Origin: a virus
IMG/VR virus record: IMGVR_UViG_3300034198_004474
Location: 1 to 62,470 of that record
Direction: 5' to 3' (one strand)
Length of the DNA: 62,470 bases
Within the stretch, counting starts at the first letter, position 1. Each line of letters opens with the position of its first letter. A program made the position numbers and the translations under genes. Below, piece after piece: positions 31,362 to 40,510 of this stretch. The notes beneath the pieces are model-generated. The model saw nothing but the letters and a program-made list of their open reading frames with translations, had not been told where the DNA came from and did not search any database.

Positions 31362-32519
31362 ATGGGTAAATGGGCATCGTTTAATAGCGATATAATTTCA
31401 TTGCTTCAAGGAAACGAAGCCATGAGCAATCATCTGTGCGCACAGACAATTTTAAAGACTGATAAGTCAAAGGATGAAAGCATAGATGTCAATAGTCTTA
31501 CCCAGCACATCAGAAGACACAGGGCTGAATTGCTAGATAAAAATGAGGGAATTTATAATGCGACAGAAGAACTTGATGTTCCGAATAGTAAGGTAAAGCA
31601 TCTGTGGGTTAAAACTAAGAATACATCTTTATTTGTAAAGAACCCAGATTATAAGGATAGCGAAGAAAACGATTACGAGTTATTAAGAGCAAAGTTACTA
31701 GAAGAGATAAAAGGATATGCTCCTAGTATTGAGAAAATAGAAAGAGTACAAAGCACAGACGAGCACTTATTGGTACTAGACCCAAGCGATTTACATATAG
31801 GGAAGTTATGTTCATCTTTTGAGACAGGAGAAGATTATAATTCTCAAATTGCTGTTAAAAGAGTAATGGAAGGTGTTAAAGGATTACTAAATAAAGCGTG
31901 TTCATGGAACGTGAACAAGATAATTTTTATAGGTGGAAACGATATACTACACGTTGACAATCCTAAGAATACAACAACATCAGGCACTCAACAAGACTGC
32001 GATGGGATGTGGTATGATAACTTTGTAATTGCAAAGAAGTTATATATTGATATAATATCTATGCTATTAGGTGTTGCAGATGTGCACTTTACTTACAATC
32101 CTTCTAACCATGATTTTTCAAATGGGTTCTTCCTGTGCCAAGCGATAGAAGCTTACTTCTCTAAGTGCGAGAATGTTACATTTAGCGTGGATATGAGCCA
32201 TCGAAAGTATAGCGTGTATGGCTCAAACTTGATAGGAACTACGCATGGTGATGGAGCCAAGACAGCAGACCTTCCTTTATTGATGGCGCATGAAAGTCCT
32301 GAGTGGAGTACCTGTAAGCATAGATACATTTATACTCACCATATCCATCACAAGATGAGCAAAGACTTTATGAGCGTTTGTGTAGAGAGCTTGAGAAGTC
32401 CTAGCGGAACCGATGGGTGGCACCATCGAAACGGTTACGCCCATGCACCTAAAGCAATAGAGGCATTTATTCATCATAAAGACCACGGACAAGTAGCACG
32501 ATTAAACCATATATTCTAA
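31362..32519 (+). CDS. Calcineurin-like metallophosphoesterase
   Basis: A 385-residue enzyme. Motifs are DLH at 143-145, GGND at 191-194, SNHD at 248-251 (usually GNHD) and GTTHGD at 292-297, followed by THHIHH. Together they make the di-metal site of the Mre11/calcineurin superfamily. The first 90 residues form a helical region resembling an N-terminal HTH. Nucleic acid or nucleotide phosphodiesters are likely substrates. The Gly to Ser change in motif III is the only clear deviation. Confidence 0.8.
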   Translation: MGKWASFNSDIISLLQGNEAMSNHLCAQTILKTDKSKDESIDVNSLTQHIRRHRAELLDKNEGIYNATEELDVPNSKVKHLWVKTKNTSLFVKNPDYKDSEENDYELLRAKLLEEIKGYAPSIEKIERVQSTDEHLLVLDPSDLHIGKLCSSFETGEDYNSQIAVKRVMEGVKGLLNKACSWNVNKIIFIGGNDILHVDNPKNTTTSGTQQDCDGMWYDNFVIAKKLYIDIISMLLGVADVHFTYNPSNHDFSNGFFLCQAIEAYFSKCENVTFSVDMSHRKYSVYGSNLIGTTHGDGAKTADLPLLMAHESPEWSTCKHRYIYTHHIHHKMSKDFMSVCVESLRSPSGTDGWHHRNGYAHAPKAIEAFIHHKDHGQVARLNHIF

Positions 32520-32520
32520 C

Positions 32521-32718
32521 ATGACAAAGATAACATTTACAACAGATTGCAAAGATGAAGCAAAGGTACTTTTACACGCAGTAGAAAAATCAATAGCTAT
32601 TGCAGACCTAAGAAATAATTTAAGATATAAATTAAAAGATATAGACTTTGGAGATTACCAAAGCTTTATGGAGGAATTATATAAAATAATTTGCGAGATA
32701 GATAGTATAGGAGAATGA
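32521..32718 (+). CDS. Small helical hypothetical protein
   Basis: A 65-residue acidic helical protein with a KVLLHAVEKSIAIADLRNNL helix. It is two bases downstream of the phosphoesterase gene and overlaps the next gene by four. No family recognised. Confidence 0.6.
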   Translation: MTKITFTTDCKDEAKVLLHAVEKSIAIADLRNNLRYKLKDIDFGDYQSFMEELYKIICEIDSIGE

Positions 32719-32909
32719 TAGTTAGATGTAATAATAAAAAATGCAAAAAGAAGAATGTTTGCATGAGGTTTATAGAAGAAAAGAATAGTAAATCTATTGT
32801 TATGGAGATAGAGCCAGAAATTAATGATTCTGAAAATTTCAGGTGTGATAGCATTATTACATTTAAAAAAGACTTCAGAAAATACAGAACTATATTACAA
32901 TTAAGATAA
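32715..32909 (+). CDS. Small Cys-containing hypothetical protein
   Basis: A 64-residue basic protein with CNNKKCKKKNVC near the N-terminus and another Cys (FRCDS) later, possibly one zinc site of four Cys. It overlaps the previous stop by four bases. No family recognised. Confidence 0.6.
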   Translation: MIVRCNNKKCKKKNVCMRFIEEKNSKSIVMEIEPEINDSENFRCDSIITFKKDFRKYRTILQLR

Positions 32910-32915
32910 TAGTCA

Positions 32916-32923
32916 TATATTTG
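32916..32923 (+). promoter_or_regulatory. Bacteroidota -7 element, TATATTTG
   Basis: TATATTTG ends four bases before the ATG at 32928. A weak TTA, not a full TTG, is seen about 18 bases upstream. Confidence 0.45.
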
Positions 32924-32927
32924 TAGC

Positions 32928-33461
32928 ATGATAGAAATACAAGATTATCCGATATACACGCCAATACCAAGTGGATGTAAGATTTTAGGTACAGACGAAA
33001 CTGGAGCTACTAAGAATTTTTCTATACAGGATGTCATGAAGACTTTAAAGTCTAGCGACTATCCAAACGCTACATCTGTAAGCTCAAACGATAGGCTTAT
33101 AGGTGCTAATAGTGTTGGTGAGACTCAAAGTTATTTATTTTCTGATATTGCATCGAGTGTCAAAACTAAAGGTGTAAGAGTCTTAAGCGCATCTAATACT
33201 ATTTCATCGGTAGATGCAAATAATATAATATATTTTACCATATCAGCAAATTCAACACTAACTATACCATTAAACGCTGTATCTGTAGGTACTGAAGTAA
33301 CATTAATCAGACCAGCTAGCTCATTTACACTAACGGTAACACCTGCCTCTGGGGTATTTTTAAACTCAGGGACTACTGGTATATCTATAGGGTTATCTCA
33401 ATCGTATGTAATATTAACTCAAGTAGCTGCAAATACATGGATGCTATCTCAATTATTATAA
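32928..33461 (+). CDS. Beta-rich virion protein candidate
   Basis: A 177-residue protein rich in Ser, Thr, Ile and Val. The N-terminal part has a G..ILGTDETGATKNFSIQDV pattern typical of phage fibre-associated proteins. The C-terminal half (TLTIPLNAVSVGTEVTLIRP, then a TPASGVFLN segment) resembles a beta-sandwich tip domain. A tail-fibre or decoration role is likely. Confidence 0.55.
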   Translation: MIEIQDYPIYTPIPSGCKILGTDETGATKNFSIQDVMKTLKSSDYPNATSVSSNDRLIGANSVGETQSYLFSDIASSVKTKGVRVLSASNTISSVDANNIIYFTISANSTLTIPLNAVSVGTEVTLIRPASSFTLTVTPASGVFLNSGTTGISIGLSQSYVILTQVAANTWMLSQLL

Positions 33462-33491
33462 TAAATAAATAAACAAATTAAATAAAATATC

Positions 33492-33722
33492 ATGAACGAA
33501 AAACTTACAGAAGAAGAATTGGCTCAATTAGTAGAAGCTAGAGAGTCACTATATGTTTCACAAATGAAGTTAGGCGATGCACAATATAAAGTACATTTGG
33601 CTACTATGGAGTTTCAGAAGTATGCAACAGACATAGAGTCTATTCAAAAAACATTATACGAAAAGTACGGTGACTTTGAATTAAATTTAAACACAGGGGA
33701 TATTATTAGAGATGGAAATTAG
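33492..33722 (+). CDS. Small coiled-coil protein
   Basis: A 76-residue protein with a long charged helix (residues 4-55) and a short C-terminal strand (YGDFELNLNTGDI). Similar small helical proteins occur beside virion genes in other phages. Its stop overlaps the next start by eleven bases. Confidence 0.6.
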   Translation: MNEKLTEEELAQLVEARESLYVSQMKLGDAQYKVHLATMEFQKYATDIESIQKTLYEKYGDFELNLNTGDIIRDGN

Positions 33723-33936
33723 GAAAATATCTGTAGGTTTAGATTGTAAAGATGGTGCCATGCATTACATCCACGGGCAGTCTATATTAAATGGAACCCA
33801 TAAAATACATTTGATAAAAATGGATGAGTACGGGTGTATTGTAATTTGGATTGAAAATGACCATAAAGAGGTAATGCAATGGAAGTCATTCAACATAAAC
33901 ATGCCAATATCAATTGAGTATAATATAAACTTTTAA
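33712..33936 (+). CDS. Small beta-rich hypothetical protein
   Basis: A 74-residue protein with strands such as KISVGLDCKDGAMHY and a C-terminal W-containing hairpin (CIVIWIENDHKEVMQW). The layout fits a small beta-barrel. No family recognised. Confidence 0.6.
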   Translation: MEIRKISVGLDCKDGAMHYIHGQSILNGTHKIHLIKMDEYGCIVIWIENDHKEVMQWKSFNINMPISIEYNINF

Positions 33937-33939
33937 AAT

Positions 33940-34461
33940 ATGCGTTCACCATACTGCTTCATGTGCAGGCCTGTTGGTGGAGTTAGATATGATTCGGTAA
34001 ATAAAAGTGGCCTTGTTTTAAGCGCCTCTTTAGAAGACCATACTACCACTAATAGACAGGCGGAGATAATCTCACTGCCACTAAACTATTCTGGAGAGAT
34101 ACAAGTCGGAGACATCCTTCTTGTGCACCATAATACCTTTAGAAAATATTTTGATATGAAGGGAAGAGAAAAAAGCTCTCCTTCATTTTTTAAAGACGAC
34201 TTGTTTTTAATATTCCCAGACCAATACTTTATGTATAGTAGGGATGGAGTTTGGTATGCACCAAGCCCTTACTGCTTTATGTCATTGTGCGATGAGCCAT
34301 TGACGGCTATAGTTGAGTATCCAAACATAGACATGATAAATGCAGGAATACTTAAAGGTGATAAGGTGGTATATCAACCAGACTCTGACTACGAGTTCAG
34401 GATAGACGATAAGAAATTGTACAGAATGTTTAATCGAAATATATGCATACAACTGACCTAA
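33940..34461 (+). CDS. Second GroES-like protein near the terminase
   Basis: A 173-residue protein. NKSGLVLSAS (21-30) mirrors the mobile loop of the phage GroES (SKSGLVLTAS), and SGEIQVGDILLVHHN (51-65) mirrors its barrel motif. About 85 residues follow the barrel, including a second aromatic segment and a C-terminal strand. It is therefore a GroES-fold protein with an extension, as phage T4 gp31 is a long GroES analogue. It probably helps fold the capsid protein with GroEL. Assignment is by motif only. Confidence 0.6.
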   Translation: MRSPYCFMCRPVGGVRYDSVNKSGLVLSASLEDHTTTNRQAEIISLPLNYSGEIQVGDILLVHHNTFRKYFDMKGREKSSPSFFKDDLFLIFPDQYFMYSRDGVWYAPSPYCFMSLCDEPLTAIVEYPNIDMINAGILKGDKVVYQPDSDYEFRIDDKKLYRMFNRNICIQLT

Positions 34462-34727
34462 GGGAAGAGATTATAAAGGCTGGCAGGATAGCTGTAAAGG
34501 AGTTAATAAAGGTGGCCAAGGAGGCTATTATAACCAATGACGAAGATAATCTATCAGCTGATAAGCTAAAGAGCGCTGCACAGGCTAAAAGAATAGCAAT
34601 AGAGGATGCGTTTGCCATACTAGATAAGATAGATGCGCAAGAAAGTGCTATTGGATTAAGTAATAATACTGCCGATATCAGAATAGTTGATACTAAGGGA
34701 TTTGCAGAAAAGAGGTCATCTAAATAA
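34443..34727 (+). CDS. Small terminase subunit candidate
   Basis: A 94-residue helical acidic/basic protein directly upstream of the large terminase gene, overlapping it by one base. Residues 5-60 form helices (EEIIKAGRIAVKELIKVAKE). The tail (IRIVDTKGFAEKRSSK) is extended and basic. Small terminases commonly occupy this position, but I see no HTH and no family signature. Confidence 0.4.
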   Translation: MHTTDLREEIIKAGRIAVKELIKVAKEAIITNDEDNLSADKLKSAAQAKRIAIEDAFAILDKIDAQESAIGLSNNTADIRIVDTKGFAEKRSSK

Positions 34728-36946
34728 TGTATAAAATAGAAAAAGATATAGTTCCATCAAGCGTAAAAGCTTCCAGAAATTCTAGGGGGATGTGGACTTA
34801 TGGATACAATAAAGAGTTTGATATAATTGTAATATCCAAGGATGGCACAATTGGCGATATCTATAACATAAACGATTTATTAATAGCCCTTCCAAAAGAA
34901 AAGAAGTGTGAAGCTAATGAAGAAGGTACATGGGTTCCTCATGAGATACCAAAAGAATTATCATCCATAAAATCTCAGGCAGAATGGAATGTTAGAACCA
35001 ACGAGTTTAAATCAAAATACATAGACTATATAGAAGGAGAGTTTGATAAGAGGGCTAATGGGCACTGGTTTTTAAATAAAGGAATACCTACTTACTTAAC
35101 AGGTAGTCACTACATGTACTTGCAGTGGACTAAGATAGACGTTGGGTTGCCAGAGTTTAGAGAAAGCAATAGGATATTTTATATCTTCTGGGAGGCATGT
35201 AAAGCGGACAATAGATGCTATGGGATATGCTACCTAAAGAATAGAAGAAGTGGGTTTTCATTTATGTCAGGTAGCGAATGTAGTAACATTGGAACAATCA
35301 CCAGAGATGCGAGGCTAGGCATATTAAGTAAAACAGGTGCCGATGCGAAGAAGTTGTTTACGGAGAAAGTCGTACCAATGGGGCTTAATTATCCATTCTT
35401 CTTTAGGCCAATTCAGGATGGTATGGACAGGCCAAAAATGGAGATATCATATAGGGTTCCAGCTAGTAGATTGACTAGGAAAACAATGTTTAGTACAGAT
35501 GAAGAAGAGTTAGATGGGTTAAATACAGTAATCGACTGGCAGTCTACTACAGACAATAGTTACGATGGTGCCAAGCTTAAGTTCTTGCTTCAAGATGAGT
35601 CGGGTAAATGGGTCAAGCCTGAAAATATATTAAATAACTGGAAGGTAACAAAGACATGTTTAAGGTTAGGTAAAAACATTGTTGGTAAGTGCATGATGGG
35701 AAGTACAAGTAATGCGCTATCGAAGGGTGGAGCTGAGTTTAAGGAGTTGTTTGAAAAGTCAAACCCAAGGGTAAGGAACAACAACGGACAGACTACAAGT
35801 GGACTGTATGCATTGTTCATCCCAATGGAGTGGAACTTTGAGGGATATATCGACAAGTGGGGGTTCCCGATACTAGAGGTAGAGAAAGGGAAGACTGTTG
35901 AAACATCAGACGGGGAGTCTGTTTCTATAGGAGTAATAGAACATTGGAATAATGAAGTTGAGTCACTAAAGAATGACTCAGACGCATTGAACGAACACTA
36001 TAGGCAGTTCCCAAGAACAGAGAGCCATGCTTTTAGAGATGAGAGTATAAGTAGTCTATTTAACCTTACAAAAATATATCAGCAGATAGATTATAACGAG
36101 GGTATGATAGAGGGCAGGACTTTAACTAGAGGATACTTCAGCTGGTATAATGGCGAGAAAGATACAAAAGTTATTTGGACTCCTGATAATAAAGGAAGAT
36201 TCTTAGTGTCATGGATTCCTCCAGCACATCTGCAAAACAATGTAGCTGTAAGAAATAATTTAAGGTACCCACTGAATGAGCATCTAGGTATTTTTGGATG
36301 CGATAGTTACGACATATCTGGAGTAGTTGGTGGTGGTGGTTCAAACGGAGCGTTACACGGTCTGACTAAGTTTCACATGGAACAAGTTCCTACGAACCAT
36401 TTCTTCCTTGAATACATATCTAGGCCACAGACAGCTGAGATATTTTATGAAGATGTAATAATGGCAATTCACTTCTATGGAATGCAAATTTTGGCAGAGA
36501 ACAACAAGCCTAGGTTACTATACCACTTGAAGAATAGGGGATATAGGCCATTTAGCATGAACAGGCCAGATAAGCCACTAGCAAAACTGTCAGTAACAGA
36601 GAGAGAGCTAGGTGGAATACCGAACACGAGTGAAGACGTAAAGCAGGCACACGCAGATGCCATACAGACATACATAGAAAAATATGTCGGATATGACTTA
36701 GATGGGGTATATAGGGACTCAGAAGAAATTGGTGATATGTTTTTTAATAAAACACTACAATCTTGGGCTAAATTTGATATAAACAATAGGACTAAGTTTG
36801 ATGCTGCAATAAGTAGCGGACTTGCAATAATGGCTGGACAGCGCCATTTGTACGTTCCAAAGACTGAGAATACAAAAATAAGTATTAAATTTGCGAAGTA
36901 TGACAATTCTGGTAGAACTAGTCAGCTATTAAATAATGAGAGATAA
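34727..36946 (+). CDS. Terminase large subunit
   Basis: A 739-residue DNA-packaging motor. The Walker A-like motif is KNRRSGFSF (171-179), Walker B with the catalytic Glu is FLLQDE (286-291) and the coupling motif is GSTSNA (325-330). The C-terminal nuclease has its first Asp in IFGCDSYDIS near residue 525. The size and motif spellings resemble terminases of crAss-like and other Bacteroidota podoviruses. It overlaps the portal gene by 11 bases. It would translocate and cut DNA at the portal. Confidence 0.85.
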   Translation: MYKIEKDIVPSSVKASRNSRGMWTYGYNKEFDIIVISKDGTIGDIYNINDLLIALPKEKKCEANEEGTWVPHEIPKELSSIKSQAEWNVRTNEFKSKYIDYIEGEFDKRANGHWFLNKGIPTYLTGSHYMYLQWTKIDVGLPEFRESNRIFYIFWEACKADNRCYGICYLKNRRSGFSFMSGSECSNIGTITRDARLGILSKTGADAKKLFTEKVVPMGLNYPFFFRPIQDGMDRPKMEISYRVPASRLTRKTMFSTDEEELDGLNTVIDWQSTTDNSYDGAKLKFLLQDESGKWVKPENILNNWKVTKTCLRLGKNIVGKCMMGSTSNALSKGGAEFKELFEKSNPRVRNNNGQTTSGLYALFIPMEWNFEGYIDKWGFPILEVEKGKTVETSDGESVSIGVIEHWNNEVESLKNDSDALNEHYRQFPRTESHAFRDESISSLFNLTKIYQQIDYNEGMIEGRTLTRGYFSWYNGEKDTKVIWTPDNKGRFLVSWIPPAHLQNNVAVRNNLRYPLNEHLGIFGCDSYDISGVVGGGGSNGALHGLTKFHMEQVPTNHFFLEYISRPQTAEIFYEDVIMAIHFYGMQILAENNKPRLLYHLKNRGYRPFSMNRPDKPLAKLSVTERELGGIPNTSEDVKQAHADAIQTYIEKYVGYDLDGVYRDSEEIGDMFFNKTLQSWAKFDINNRTKFDAAISSGLAIMAGQRHLYVPKTENTKISIKFAKYDNSGRTSQLLNNER

Positions 36947-39356
36947 AAAAAATATATCAATTCCGAAACAACCATTCCCTAGTGCAAACGTAAAAGATTC
37001 AATAAAGGCTACTGAAGAGTATGGATTAAAGATAGGTAAAGCAATACAGCACGAATGGTTTCAGGAGGGCGGAGGTACTTGTAAGTTTTTTACTAGATGG
37101 ACAGACTTCCATAACACTAGGCTATATGCTAGAGGTGAGCAGCCTATTCAGAAGTATAAGAAAGGGTTTGGAGAAGACTTGTCGCATATAAACATGGACT
37201 GGACTCCAGTTCCAATTATCCCAAAGTTTGTTGACATCGTTGTAAACGGTATGTCAGATAGAACCTTTAGTACAAAGGCTAGAGCTGTTGATGCTATGTC
37301 TGCTGAAGGAAGGAATAAGTACCAACAAATGGTTAAGTCTCAAATGGTAGCAAAGCCTTTCTTGCAGTTAATGAAAGATAAGTTTGGGGTTGATAATTTT
37401 AAGGTTCCTCCAGACGAATTGCCAGAAACGAATGACGAGCTTGCTTTGTTCATGCAAATGAAGTATAAGCCGAGGATAGAAATAGCTGAGGAGACAGCTA
37501 TTGATACAATATTTGAATTAAACAACTATGAAAATCTAAGAGATAAGTTTCACTACGACTTAACAACTCTTGGTATTGGGATAGGTAAGCATACATTTAA
37601 TATTAATGACGGTATTAGAATTGAGTATGTTGACCCAGCAACAGTTGTTCATTCATACACAGAGTCTCCTACATTCTCTGATTGTTTTTATTGGGGAGAA
37701 GTTAAGACAGTGCATGTAAGTGAGCTATTGAAACTAGACCCAGATATGGATGAAGAAGAGTTAGAGGAAGCGGTAAGAGGTGGGCAGGAATTTGGTGATT
37801 ACTATATAGGTATGGCAAAATACAGAGAAAGTGTTTTCCAAAAAGATACTGTAACATTACTATACTTTAATTATAAAACAACTAACAGCGTTGTCCATAA
37901 GAAAAAGAAGTTAAATAATGGAGGAGAGAAGGTAGTTAAGAAAGACGATAGTTTTAATCCAGAGCCAAATGAGAATTTTGAAAAGCTAGACAAGAAGATT
38001 GAGGTATGGTATGAAGGCGTAATGACGCTAGGGTCAAATATGCTTATCAAATGGGAGCTTTGCAAGAATATGGTAAGACCAGATGCCGCAATACAGAAGA
38101 CATATTCAAACTATGTAGCATGTGCCCCAAGGATTTATAAGGGAGAGATTGAGTCTTTAACTAAGCGAATGATTCCTTTTGCAGACTTAATACAGATGAC
38201 GCATTTAAAGTTGCAGCAGGTATTAAGCAGAATTGTTCCAGATGGTGTGTTTATAGATGCAGACGGTATTAATGAAGTTGACTTAGGTAATGGGGGCTCA
38301 TATACTCCAGAGGATGCATTAAACATGTACTTCACAACGGGTAGTGTTATTGGTCGTTCATATACTCAGGATGGTGAATTGAATCATGGTAAGATACCTA
38401 TCCAAGAGTTAAATAGTAACAATGGACAGGGTAAAATAAATAGCTTAACTAGCACTTATAATCATTACTTAGGTATGATTAGAGATGTGACAGGGTTAAA
38501 TGAAGCAAGAGATGCAAGTACCCCTGACCCAAATAGTTTGGTGGGGCTTCAAAAGTTAGCTGCTGCAAATAGCAATACAGCGACTAGGCACATTCTAAAT
38601 GCCAGCGTATATATTACAAAGATGTTAAGCGAGGCTATATCATATAGGATTGCTGATGTGTTAGAATACTCTGATAATAGAGAAGAGTTTGCAATGCAAA
38701 TTGGTAAGTATAATTATGATATGCTAGATGAGATAAAATCATTGCCATTGCATAGCTTCGGAATCTTCTTAGAGGTATCACCAGACTCAGAGCAAGAAAA
38801 TCAATTAGAGAACAATATTGGCATTGCATTGAAAGTAGGTCAGATTAATCTTGAGGATGCTATCGACATCCGAAACATGAAAAATATAAAGCTTGCTAAC
38901 GAATTATTGAAGCAAAGAAGAAAGTCAAGAGATAAGCAGCGAATGGATGAGCAGAAGCAGGCTATGGAACAGCAAACTCAAGGTAACATACAATCAGCAC
39001 AGGCATCTAGTCAAGCAAAGGCGCAGTCTTTACAGATTGAGGCACAGGTTAAAATGCAAGTAATTCAAGCTCAATCTCAGGCAGACATGGCTAAGATGGA
39101 AAGAGAGGCTCAATTAAAACTTGAGTTGATGAACCAAGAGTTTGAAATGCAGATGAGATTGAAGCAAGCAGAGATAGAGTTAGTTAATGGCAGAGACATG
39201 AAGAAGGAAGAAGCTAAAGACAATAGAACAAAGATACAAGCAACACAGCAATCGAAATTAATTGAGCAAAGACAAAACAAAGCATCTGCTGTAGACTTTG
39301 AGTCAAACGAGGATTCTTTAGACGGATTTAGTCTAGGTGAGTTTGAACCGAGGTAG
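36936..39356 (+). CDS. Portal protein
   Basis: An 806-residue protein directly downstream of the terminase. The segment DVTGLNEARDASTPDPNSLV (about residues 515-535), followed by GLQKLAAANSNTA, is one I associate with Bacteroidota podovirus portals. The last 170 residues are a Gln/Glu/Lys-rich coiled coil with many QAQ and EAQ repeats. The length is typical for that group. It forms the dodecameric DNA channel. Confidence 0.8.
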   Translation: MRDKKNISIPKQPFPSANVKDSIKATEEYGLKIGKAIQHEWFQEGGGTCKFFTRWTDFHNTRLYARGEQPIQKYKKGFGEDLSHINMDWTPVPIIPKFVDIVVNGMSDRTFSTKARAVDAMSAEGRNKYQQMVKSQMVAKPFLQLMKDKFGVDNFKVPPDELPETNDELALFMQMKYKPRIEIAEETAIDTIFELNNYENLRDKFHYDLTTLGIGIGKHTFNINDGIRIEYVDPATVVHSYTESPTFSDCFYWGEVKTVHVSELLKLDPDMDEEELEEAVRGGQEFGDYYIGMAKYRESVFQKDTVTLLYFNYKTTNSVVHKKKKLNNGGEKVVKKDDSFNPEPNENFEKLDKKIEVWYEGVMTLGSNMLIKWELCKNMVRPDAAIQKTYSNYVACAPRIYKGEIESLTKRMIPFADLIQMTHLKLQQVLSRIVPDGVFIDADGINEVDLGNGGSYTPEDALNMYFTTGSVIGRSYTQDGELNHGKIPIQELNSNNGQGKINSLTSTYNHYLGMIRDVTGLNEARDASTPDPNSLVGLQKLAAANSNTATRHILNASVYITKMLSEAISYRIADVLEYSDNREEFAMQIGKYNYDMLDEIKSLPLHSFGIFLEVSPDSEQENQLENNIGIALKVGQINLEDAIDIRNMKNIKLANELLKQRRKSRDKQRMDEQKQAMEQQTQGNIQSAQASSQAKAQSLQIEAQVKMQVIQAQSQADMAKMEREAQLKLELMNQEFEMQMRLKQAEIELVNGRDMKKEEAKDNRTKIQATQQSKLIEQRQNKASAVDFESNEDSLDGFSLGEFEPR

Positions 39357-39387
39357 TTGTTTATGTATGATATTAGTCATATATTTG
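39357..39387 (+). promoter_or_regulatory. Bacteroidota promoter, TTG-N20-TATATTTG
   Basis: TTG at 39357-39359 and TATATTTG at 39380-39387 are separated by 20 bases, matching the -33/-7 architecture of Bacteroidota sigma factors. It is the best-formed promoter in the window and has a 17-base leader before the scaffold gene at 39405, so it should drive the scaffold and major capsid protein. Confidence 0.65.
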
Positions 39388-39404
39388 CTAAAATTTAATA
39401 TAAT

Positions 39405-40481
39405 ATGGAATTTACTAACGTAAAACTAGTTGACGATGAAGAAAAATCATTATCAGAAAAAGAAGCTGATGTAATAGCTGCTGCAAAAGAAGAAGAAGTT
39501 GCCATAGAGGCAGAACCTGAAGTAGCAGAAGAAGCTGAGGCGGAAGCAGAGTCAGAACTCAGCGAAACAAGTGTTCTTTCATTTATTAAGAATAAGTTTA
39601 ATAAAGAAGTAAATTCTTTAGAGGATTTATTTAACGAGAAAAAAGAAGCAGTAGACTTACCAGAAGATGTTTCGATGTACATGAAGTACAATAAAGAAAC
39701 AGGGCGTGGGTTTGAAGACTTTATAAAAGCGAATAGGGATTTTACACAAGAAGAACCTACAACCTTACTTAAAGAATACTTGGCTATAATGAATCCAGAG
39801 CTTGATGAAGAAGACATGGAGTTCGAGATGGAGAAGTACGAGTATGACGAATTTGATGAAAAAAGAGAAATAGCTGCTAAAAAAGTAGCTTACAAAAAAG
39901 ACCTTGCGGAAGCAATTGATTACTTTAATAAACAAAAGGAGCAGTACAAAATACCAGCAGCGTCTGTTGGGACTGGATTGCAAGAAGAGGAAAAAGAAGC
40001 GTATGAATTGTTTAAGCGGACACAATCGCAGGTGGCAACCTACGAGGAAGAGAATAATGCAAAAGTTGAATATTTTAAGCGGAAAACTGATGAGTTGCTT
40101 AATGAGAAATTTAAAGGTTTTGAATTTCAAATTGATGGCAAGAATTTAGTATACAAGCCTTCAGATATTGCTAAAATCAAAGAGCAACAATCTAACATTG
40201 GCACATTTATTAGTAGCCATGTTGGAGAAAACGGATTGCTTAAAAATGCAGAGGCTTACCACAAAGCGATGGTGATGGCTTCTAACCCAGACATGATGGC
40301 TAAATTTTTCTATGAGCAAGGGGCAGCAGATGCTACCACAAACTTTGCAAAAGATAGTAAAAATATAGACATGTCAGGAACTAGAAGTTCACCGCAATCA
40401 ATTTCAAAGGGTGGCCTAAGTGTTAAAATGGTTGAAGATGACGACGATTATTCTCTGAAAATAAGCAGCAACAGAAAATAA
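39405..40481 (+). CDS. Scaffold protein candidate
   Basis: A 358-residue, very acidic protein (E-rich from residue 10 to 50, long charged coiled-coil 130-260) between portal and major capsid. That position, composition and helicity are typical of a scaffolding protein. A basic C-terminal tail (ISSNRK) could bind the capsid. It has its own promoter. Confidence 0.7.
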   Translation: MEFTNVKLVDDEEKSLSEKEADVIAAAKEEEVAIEAEPEVAEEAEAEAESELSETSVLSFIKNKFNKEVNSLEDLFNEKKEAVDLPEDVSMYMKYNKETGRGFEDFIKANRDFTQEEPTTLLKEYLAIMNPELDEEDMEFEMEKYEYDEFDEKREIAAKKVAYKKDLAEAIDYFNKQKEQYKIPAASVGTGLQEEEKEAYELFKRTQSQVATYEEENNAKVEYFKRKTDELLNEKFKGFEFQIDGKNLVYKPSDIAKIKEQQSNIGTFISSHVGENGLLKNAEAYHKAMVMASNPDMMAKFFYEQGAADATTNFAKDSKNIDMSGTRSSPQSISKGGLSVKMVEDDDDYSLKISSNRK

Positions 40482-40510
40482 TTAACAATTAAAAACAAAA
40501 AACCAAAAAA

